This document shows positions 56,507 through 64,000 of a DNA stretch of 64,000 bases, piece by piece. Each line of letters starts with the position of its first letter. The stretch's first letter is position 1. Under the pieces are notes generated by a model that saw only the letters and a program-made list of their open reading frames with translations, searched no databases and was not told where the DNA came from. This DNA is from Anaeramoeba flamelloides (taxonomy: Eukaryota > Metamonada > Anaeramoebidae), in the NCBI GenBank assembly GCA_027625915.1, contig JANTQA010000040.1, positions 1,054,001-1,118,000 on the forward strand, given 5' to 3'. The position numbers were made by a program, and so were the translations under genes.

Positions 56507-58018
56507 GTACTTATTTTTTTCACTTGTATTCTTCTTCATTAATATTAATGTTGCTTTGCCACTGTCTTTATATATTTGATTTTTTTGTTGATTTATTGAT
56601 TTGGATTTCTTTATTTTACTTTCACGATTTTTTTCTAATTTCCTTTCAAATTCATTATCATTAATAATTTCCTTTACAATTTTGTTTTTCTCTTTAGAAT
56701 TATTGTTATCATCCTTATTATTATTTCTAACAGCGGAAATAAGCGATACCTTTATAACATTATTATTATCTTCATGAAGAGTATCGCCCCTTTTCCTTTT
56801 TCTATTAATTTCTTTCTTCTCAATTTTTTGATTCAAATTTAAAACAAATTTCCGAATCATAAAGACCATTTGAACCGAAAGCCGAAAAAAAAAATGTTTT
56901 TGACCATACTGCGATTCCATTTTTGATAATTGCTCGATTATTTCTTCTAAAAACTGTTGTAAATCGTTAATTTCTTCATTGACAATTCTTTTTTCAAAGG
57001 ATTGTAAAAATAAAAAATTTGAAACAATTCTGTGATAAACTTTTAATCCGTTGGTATTAAAATTAAAATACAGTTCGTTCGTGTTCAAATTATTAAAAAC
57101 AGACAGGTTTTGGAGAAAAGACAATAATTTTCTTCTCCAAAATTCCATTTCTGGTTGATTTGGTTTGAATTTTTGAGGATCTGTTTCCTTTGTATTTACT
57201 TTTTTTTTTTTGTTTTGATTGATTGTTTCTTTTTCTTTTTCTTTTTTGTTTTTTTTTCCTTTTCTTTTCTGTCCTTTTTTCTTGGATCCAACTTCTTTTT
57301 TTGTTGTTTTTTTTTTTTTTTTTCCTTTTAATAGCTCTTTCCTTTTTTCTTCTGTTAAGTTTTTTACTATTTTTTCTTTTTTATTAGGAATTTTTTTTTT
57401 TTGTTTTTGTTTCTCTTTTATGTCCGAAGAAGCATCCAAATCATATAAAGTTTTTTCCCCGCCTTTGTCATGCCTTACATTTCCAACCTCAGAAATACTG
57501 CCAATAACATTTTCGGTTCCAGCTCTATTAGTTTCATAGTTTGGATCAGAATCAGGATCACTTCCAATGAATTGATAATTATTGTCATTGTCGTAATTTT
57601 GATAATTATTATTGTTATTGTTTGAATAAATGGCTTCAGAATAATTTCCAGAATTTACTTGAAAGTGTGAAAGCTGGGATAGGGGCTTATCTTTTTTGAC
57701 TAATTTTTTAAGCTTTAATTCATATTCAGAGAGGTTTTTTTGAAGATCAAAGGTTACATTTAAAGATGTGTGTTTGTAAATCGGGACACAATTGTCGTAC
57801 TGAACATCCACATTTGTTAAAGGCTGGAAATCTAAAACTTCGTCGCGGGTTGTATTCGTATTCCCAAGATCAAGTTTTAAAGTTTCTGTTGGTAAAGGTG
57901 TACTCTTTCTTGGAGTAATGGTAATTGATGGTAAAGAAATCCATGGGTAAGTCGATCGTAAAATCTGATCTACTCTTTTAAATCCACTAAATTTCCTTCT
58001 AGGATTTGGTGATTCCAT
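55904..58018 (-). CDS. BET-like chromatin protein: degenerate bromodomain plus NET domain
   Basis: Single exon, ATG 58018 to TAA, 704 residues. A basic K-rich region lies at 200-275 and an acidic D10/GDDDD tract at 505-525. Residues about 292-398 (FWRRKLLSFLQNLSVF, GLKVYHRIVSNFLFLQ, EINDLQQFLEEIIEQL, YGQKHFFFRLSVQM) follow the helix pattern of a bromodomain. The acetyl-lysine-binding Asn after the conserved Tyr is replaced by Gly (Y371-G372), and the WPF shelf is missing. Residues 632-702 (ALIQQINLMPFKIQLQLW, IIRNNSDFLN, IFLIDIDLLENNVINK, FCKNYLK) match the NET fold (LxxxINxLPxxxLxxVVxII ... IDFETL). BET proteins recruit transcription factors to chromatin. Here histone reading is probably lost while NET-mediated recruitment remains. 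Domain calls rest on pattern only. Confidence 0.7.
56468..56506. repeat. (ATC)n trinucleotide repeat in the BET-like CDS
   Basis: About 10 uninterrupted atc/tca units encoding the poly-Asp run at residues 505-514; probably length-variable. Confidence 0.8.
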
Positions 58019-58241
58019 TAAGATTGGAAAATATTGTGGATTAAAAAATTTTTTAAAAACGTGGGATTAAAAAAAAAATAAAAAAGAGACAAATTTTGTA
58101 ATTTTGATTTAATAGCTTGAAGTGTACCATTAAAGTTTAGAGAACAATGACTTGAATAAAAAAGTCAATTTTCTTTGAGAGCAAAAAAAATCCATTTTAT
58201 TAATCAATCCAAAGCCGATAAATTATATTAAGGTTTGCAAT

Positions 58242-58763
58242 CCCCGAAATTAGAAAAAGGATTGGACGATATTATGTGTGGTACCTTATTATTTTGGTTG
58301 GTAGTTGGTCCGACTTGGGCTTTGCATAGGTTATAATAGTGGTCCAAAACGGTAATTTTTGACAATTTATTATTTTTTTTAATATCCCGAATTGAAGAAT
58401 GTAAGATTACTAAATCGGAAGGTGCCCCAATATGAATTTTTGATTTTTTGGTTATAATTAAATTTTTATTTGCCTTTACCCAATTAAATAAAAAAAATTT
58501 TTTATAAGCTCCAAATTAAACCAATCCTTAATTAAATATTTTCAGCTTACAACCGAAAAATGATTTTTTTATTACTTACCTATATAGTAACCTTTATCCT
58601 TATACTTTAATTAGGATAACAGGAAGAAAAAAAAATAAATTGTCAAAAATTGCGATTTTTGACTACTATTTAAACCTATACAAAGCCTAAGTCGGACAAA
58701 ATAAATACAAAAATAACAAGTTACTACACATGATATAGACCAATCCTTTTTCTAATTTTGGTG
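58242..58763. mobile_element. Inverted-repeat element with ~125 bp arms in BET-like upstream region
   Basis: The left arm (58242-58370: gaaattagaaaaaggattgg, gtccgactt, gctttgcataggtt, aatttttgacaatttatt) is mirrored at 58640-58763 with about 80% identity. The interior is ~270 bp with no ORF. It lies 224 bp upstream of the BET-like ATG, so it may form part of the promoter or 5' UTR. Confidence 0.7.
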
Positions 58764-59879
58764 ATTTTAAATCTTAAAGGTTGAATTGTTTAATAGTTAG
58801 ACTTGAAAAAATAGTGGGACTAATCAAACTAAATCCTTTCTGATTATTTATAAACTACCCAGAATTTTGGTTAGATAGATCTATTAATAAAAAAAAAAAA
58901 AAAAAAATTTAAAAATAAATCAACCTCTAATTTATTATACATAATTAATTTGAAATAGTAACTGTTTTAACAATTTCTTTACAGAATTTTTTTCGATAAA
59001 AAAACTCCAAAATTGAAATTTCTAGATAATTTTGGTAAATATTTCAATCCCTGAAAATTTTGATTTGTTCTAAACACCTTTCCAGTCGAGGGGGTACATA
59101 TTATTAGTAAGTGAACCACATATGTTTAAGGGATTGGAATGGTTATTTGAAGAAAAAATATATTTTAGAAATACCAAAATTGAAATCATTTTTTCTTATT
59201 GTTTCACATTTGACTTTTTTTTCGATTTTTTTTTTTTTTTGATACCTTATTCACAAGTAATTTTTTTTATTATTACAAGATCGATAGTCAATAGACAAAA
59301 AACATATAATTCTGAAAATATTGAAATAGTGAAAATGATTGTAGAAAAATTATATTTATTGTTATTGGGATTTTATTAGATCTTCAATAGGAGATCAAAA
59401 TGAACATTGTTGTTTTTTTTTTAATAAATACCTATAAATTTTAGGTTTTCTATTTTTACGAAAATATATTGATTTATTAGTCTTATTTAAGCCATATATC
59501 AACAATTCTAGGATTTTTATTATTCTACTCGTTTCCTATTGTTTTATTAAAGATCAATTATAAAAAATATTTAATATTTGAAAAAATGTAACTTTGAGTG
59601 AAACAAAGTTTAGATAGTTCATTCTCATGTATTTTTCTACTGTCTTTAGGTGAATAAATTTGGAAAAAATTTCATTTCATTTTTTTTTTACCTTTTCTTT
59701 TTTGAATATATTATAACTTAATTAGTTTTATTTAAAAATTCTCTTTGTAAAAGTAAAAAAAAAATGGCAAATAAAATGAATTTTTCACCTATTTATAGAG
59801 TAAATTCCGGTAATAAAAATATATAATTTTAATTTATTGGAAAGTTCTAAGAAAAGTTCTACATATTTTTCCCGTTTTA

Positions 59880-60030
59880 TCAAAACATTTAAAGATCTAT
59901 CCATTTAACATGGATTTTCTGCATATTCAAGGGTGACTCGAAACAAAAAAAAAGTATTGTGAAATAACCCTTCTTTTGGTTGACTAAAATCTTGTAACAA
60001 AAAAAAATGAAAGAATCTAATTGGTAAAAA
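59880..60030 (+). repeat. Dispersed repeat, copy 2 (partner at 35700-35900)
   Basis: Shares cttcttttggttgact, gggtgac and gtattgtgaaataa with the NCS intron copy, in the same orientation. Confidence 0.45.
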
Positions 60031-60679
60031 AATTTAATTACTAAAAAAAAAAAATTACTTGTTTCTTTTTTTTATGTTTACGAAGGGACAAATTTTCAAT
60101 TTCGTTTCTAAATTTAAAATACTGTTATAATTTTTCTAATAAAAAGAAGAATATAGAATATTTTATTAATTTCTTATCAGAAAAAAATAGATAATACTGA
60201 GGTTTTTATTTGATTTTAAAATTATTTTTTTTTACAGTATTCAAAAAAGGTAATAATGACGGATTCTATTTGAATTTTTTTAAACCTCTTTACTTTTTTC
60301 CAGAGTTGAAATTTTATGTTATTTTTTTATTTTAATAATTCAATGGTTTTTCTTTATTATTTGGAAATATTATTATTTACTTTTCTTTATTTTGATGATT
60401 ATATTTTTAATAAATAATTCTAAAAGCTAATTTGTAAAAAAAATAGTTTATTATTTTTAACAAAAAATTGCATTGGATTATGATTTCAAGAATTTCTTGT
60501 TTATTCTCTACATAATTTAAGTAGATAAAGACGAAACAAAAATTCAAAAATATACTTTTATTGACCATATTTTTTTAATTTATACTATTTTTTAAAACTG
60601 TTAATCTTTTCTTAAAATTCTATTGGGACTTGTTTTGTGTTTTTATCAAATATTCTTATCATAAAAAAATTTTCCATTT

Positions 60680-60960
60680 TAGGTCAGAATCATTTTTTAG
60701 TTTTGCTTTTTCAATTTTTTTTTTGTTTTTATTTTTCTTTTCTTTTTTTGGATAAATAAAGAGCAAGTTCAAAAATAAAAAAAAAACTTAGAAAATCAAT
60801 AAAAATCCACAAGAAAGTTGAATATTGTTTTATATTTTAAAGTCTATATATTTCTTTATCAAAAAAAAAATATTGGTATTTATACTATTTCAATTAAAAG
60901 TATTAAATAAAAAATCTATAATGCTCATTTCGAAAAAAGTGACAGACTTTTTATTTTTTT
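60680..60960 (+). repeat. Third copy of the 41.2 kb repeat (partial)
   Basis: Has cagaatcattttttagttttgctttttc, the T/C tract, and the end 'aaaaaatctataatgctcatttcg' with gtgac. The left flank seen in the other copies is absent. Confidence 0.5.
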
Positions 60961-61805
60961 GGTTTTATACTTTTTTATTTTTTAAATAATATATCTGTCT
61001 ATATGTCCTTAATAAAATTAAGCACCATTTTTTTCTGATTAATATTTTTCGAAAATTAAGTTTATAACTTAATTCAATTAACCCCTGGTATAAATTTTTT
61101 TAGAATAAAAACACTCTCAACTTTTGAATATCGAAAATATTTTTTGGAATTACTGTGCACTTTTTTATTTTTTTTTGAAAAATTGGGGTTGAGAAAAGTT
61201 TGAAATCAAAGAATAAGTTAATATATTAAATTAGAATGCTTTTCCAGAGAGTTTATCCTTTTAGTTTAACTTTTTTTTATTTTTACCATTTATAACTAAA
61301 AAAAACATTTGAGGACCAAATTAGTACCTTTTGTGAAAATAAAATTCCCATAATTTAGAATTTGTTTTAGTAAATGAGTTAAAACAAGATAGTGAATCTA
61401 AAAATATACATAATTTCAAGTGTGAATTCAATCATTTTGGCAAAAAATGTTTTCAAGAAAAAGCTAAATTGAAACTTTATTTAGTTTTATTTTTTCATTT
61501 AGTTTTTTTAATTGTATTAATGGAAAGTATTTGATCAGTTTTCCATTTTTAGTGTTTTTTGGGTCGTAGGGAGATATTAATATAAAGTAAAAAATATTTA
61601 AAAAAAAAAATTAAGAATTATTTTCCTTAGATACCAAAGATAATCTTTTTTTCTATTCATTAAATAATGTGAATCCCAATTGTTGAAATAGGGCTTTGGT
61701 TTTAACAAGTTTAAATCGAAAGGTGATCTTTAGTGTTTATTCAAAAAGGAAAAGATCTATTTTTTTAAAAAAAAATACTTTCTAATGTCTATTACAATCA
61801 GTTTC

Positions 61806-61978
61806 ACTTTTAAGACACAAACTTTCAAGGAAATTAAAGGCCCAGAAAAATCATAATTTAAGGTTCATTTCTTGGATTTTTTTTTTACATGTATGATTTT
61901 ACTAAAATCAGAATTTTCTACTTTAATTTGGGGTTTTTTCGTATCTAAAATATTGTTAAAAGTTTGTGTCTTAAAAAT
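61806..61978. mobile_element. Small TIR element, copy 2
   Basis: Ends cttttaagacacaaactttc and, in reverse complement, 'tttttaagacacaaactttt' form inverted repeats of about 22 bp or more. Total ~173 bp, no ORF. Older copy at 41876-42056. Confidence 0.65.
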
Positions 61979-63096
61979 GGTACCGACTTTATATAGATTT
62001 AATCTTTAATTAATTTCTGCAATCCATCTCAACACATTTCTGTATTATATTCATACTTTTCGAAAACCAAAAATTGTTAAAATAAAAAAATGTAAAAAAA
62101 TTGAAAATTTAAAACATTCAACTCTGGTTTACTTTGGTTCTTATCTTTTAACAAATAGGGTAACTAATAATATTTTGATTTCAATTTTTTTTTCTCTTGT
62201 AGAACTCAAAAAAGGTTTTAAGTAATGTTCTCAGAGTTAAAATTTTAAAAATAGCAAAATGAACCTACAACCGTAAATAAAGTGAAACTCCTAGTGTTGT
62301 ATAAAATAGAACAACAATAACTCGATATTTGGCCCCACAAAATTTGAATAAATCTTAATTAAAAACAATTAATAAAAAGATAGTACAAAAATTAAATTAT
62401 AATTGTTTTTATACCCGAAGTAATGTCATAACAATATAAAGAGAAAAATTAATTGAATGTTTATAGTTTTGATATTGTCAATATTAACAAAATAATAATA
62501 ATAATTATTTTTTCATTATTGTTATTCTTATTTTGATAAACACGATAAGAAGCTCGGTTATCATTACAAGTTATGATAAAAAAATGATTGGAATGATTTC
62601 GAGGATAACAGATTTTTTTTTATAAAGATTTGGAGAAAAAAATAATGATGGGTATTGAACAAAATTTTAAACTTGGTTTAGTATCTTTAAAGCCCCAATA
62701 AAGACATATAAAACAGAAAAGTTATAATAATAAACAAAATATTGTTTTTTCTTTCATTATTTTTTTTGCCAATTAAAAAAAAAATGAAAAAAAAAAATTG
62801 AAAATTTTGTATTTTTCAACTCTTCAAAGAGTTCTTGAATAATATTATTTCAAAACAAAATCTTACAGTAAAACCATCCAAATTATTCCTAATTTCAACA
62901 TCAGTATCTTTTTACCAAGTGTGTAACAATCATAGCTGATGTAACTCACCTCATGGATATCAAATAATGGGAATTTGTATGAAAAGGAAGATTAACGAAT
63001 CAAATTAAAAAAATTAGAAAACAAGTTTCTCGAAAACAAATCCGATTTAATTCAATCTAATTATTTATTAATGTTTTGGGATTAATTTACTTTAAA

Positions 63097-64000
63097 TTAA
63101 TTTTTTTGATTAATTCTTCTTTTTTTAGTTTCCATTTGTTCAACAACTTCTTTCTGGATGATCGGTTTTTCATTTTCTGATATAAAATAAAAAGTTCCAT
63201 TTTCTACAAAGGATGCTACTGTGTCTTGGTTATTGTCATCAGAATACAAATCAAACCCTAAAATTCTTGACTCGAGCAAGGTACCATATTGGCTGTTCTG
63301 ATCCTGTTTTTTTGTTTTTTTTTGGATTTTCAATTTCTTGACTTGTTGCCCAATTCCGGCGCACCAAACACTCAAGTCCTTTGGCTTTGTGACACAAATG
63401 TGGTTAATCTCCCATTTCATGCAATTTGTAAGCTTTGTATAAAGAGACATTTTTTTCACATCATAAATTAAGAGCGATCGCCCAGAACCGACACAAACCT
63501 GATTCGCATTCCCGTCAATAGAAATTAGAGGCTCGCTGCCCATCACTTTCACTCTTCGAAAGCACCCAGATCGGTATTTGCTCCTTTGATCATACATGGC
63601 AATGGTTTGTCCTTCCAATGAATAAAGAATTGGTTGCCCTTGCTGAGGCGCAACACTGAGCCCCGTGGGCCTTTCTTGGGCATGGATAGCCCGAACACAC
63701 ATTTCTTTTTCTAAATCAAAAAGGCAGATGTGCTTTGTCCAATAAAGAGATGAAAAAAGGACGTTTGAGCCAGGTGGGCCAAATTTGAGATCGGCATGGC
63801 CTTCTATTAATGGGATTTCTTCGCTTTCTTTTGGGATCCCTGACAGGGAAATTACTTGCTTTGTTAAAGACGTTTCTTTTGGCATAAAGCTTCTCACAAT
63901 AATCTCCCCTTGCCCATCAATCGATCCTACCAAAGAATCTTTTAATAAACTTATTGTCTGAATTTCATACTCGTGTGGGTTTGGCTCTTCAAAGATTTCA
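63097..64000 (-). CDS. WD40-type beta-propeller protein, 5' part beyond right edge
   Basis: Open from base 63999 to TAA at 63097, 300 residues visible, no ATG needed within the window. The pattern is that of WD40 blades: GEIIVRSFM, DLKFGPPGSNVLFSSLYW, HICLFDLEKEMCVRAI then H-A (strand D and the next blade), PTGLSVAPQQGQPILYSL, TIAMYDQRSKYRSGC, VCVGSGRSLLIYDVKK, LSVWCAGIGQQVKKLKI. The C-terminus is basic (KKRRINQKN), possibly a nuclear signal. WD40 proteins scaffold complexes; which one this is I cannot say. Base composition is the most GC-rich in the window, consistent with strong coding selection. Confidence 0.85.
   Translation of the reverse strand, partial: EIFEEPNPHEYEIQTISLLKDSLVGSIDGQGEIIVRSFMPKETSLTKQVISLSGIPKESEEIPLIEGHADLKFGPPGSNVLFSSLYWTKHICLFDLEKEMCVRAIHAQERPTGLSVAPQQGQPILYSLEGQTIAMYDQRSKYRSGCFRRVKVMGSEPLISIDGNANQVCVGSGRSLLIYDVKKMSLYTKLTNCMKWEINHICVTKPKDLSVWCAGIGQQVKKLKIQKKTKKQDQNSQYGTLLESRILGFDLYSDDNNQDTVASFVENGTFYFISENEKPIIQKEVVEQMETKKRRINQKN

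Larger units (their letters stand above)
58019..63096. other. Intergenic with three repeat families
   Basis: Contains a long-armed inverted-repeat element (58242-58763) upstream of the BET-like start, dispersed repeats at 59880-60030 and 60680-60960, and a small TIR element (61806-61978). A coding-like minus-strand island with a strong donor-like atgag|gtgagt occurs near 62880-62990, between the WD40 stop and the rest; unassigned. Confidence 0.6.

Noticed and set aside
63289-63471. 60-codon + strand ORF
   Set aside because: Antisense to the WD40 gene.

Overview
The window is eukaryotic nuclear DNA from a very AT-rich single-celled organism. All genes I could reconstruct use GT-AG introns and the standard code, with TAA as the usual stop. 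Coding islands stand out as GC-richer blocks in A/T-rich DNA full of short inverted-repeat elements. The protein set (SR splicing protein, active myotubularin, Myb factor, NCS-type calcium sensor, heterotrimeric G-alpha, BET-like chromatin protein, WD40 protein) and the long KE/ER/RS/N/D low-complexity tracts suggest a free-living amoeboid protist, for example an anaeramoebid or amoebozoan. That placement is inference. I see no tRNA, rRNA, CRISPR or viral gene.

Layout: 1-2259 (-) unrecognised charged protein running off the left edge. 6351-14096 (+) five-exon RS-RRM-RS splicing protein whose third intron is 6.2 kb. 17238-21611 (-) myotubularin-family lipid phosphatase with a 2 kb intron holding a whole hAT-like transposon. 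21.6-31.2 kb is repeat-rich, with a low-complexity FN-repeat protein (27195-27887) and two weak candidate genes. 31288-32957 (+) three-repeat Myb factor. 34674-37974 (+) frequenin/recoverin-type EF-hand protein. 38-45.5 kb is repeats plus one eroded coding tract. 45502-51484 (+) six-exon G-alpha subunit with a 4 kb intron. 55904-58018 (-) intronless BET-like protein with NET domain and degenerate bromodomain. 63097-64000 (-) 3' end of a WD40 protein.

G-alpha, the NCS calcium sensor and the myotubularin phosphoinositide phosphatase are all signalling proteins. SR, Myb and BET-like proteins act in RNA processing and transcription. Nothing shows that neighbouring genes are functionally linked; spacing is large and strands alternate.

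The unusual part of the window is its non-coding architecture. At least eight families of small terminal-inverted-repeat or foldback elements recur, many in two to four copies: Tc1/mariner-like, hAT-like with TCGCGA subterminal sites, a ~765 bp family bounded by TTAA, and others. The four largest introns each hold such elements. The most unusual is a ~0.95 kb array of nested near-perfect hairpins in the G-alpha intron, bounded by an exact 17 bp direct repeat.
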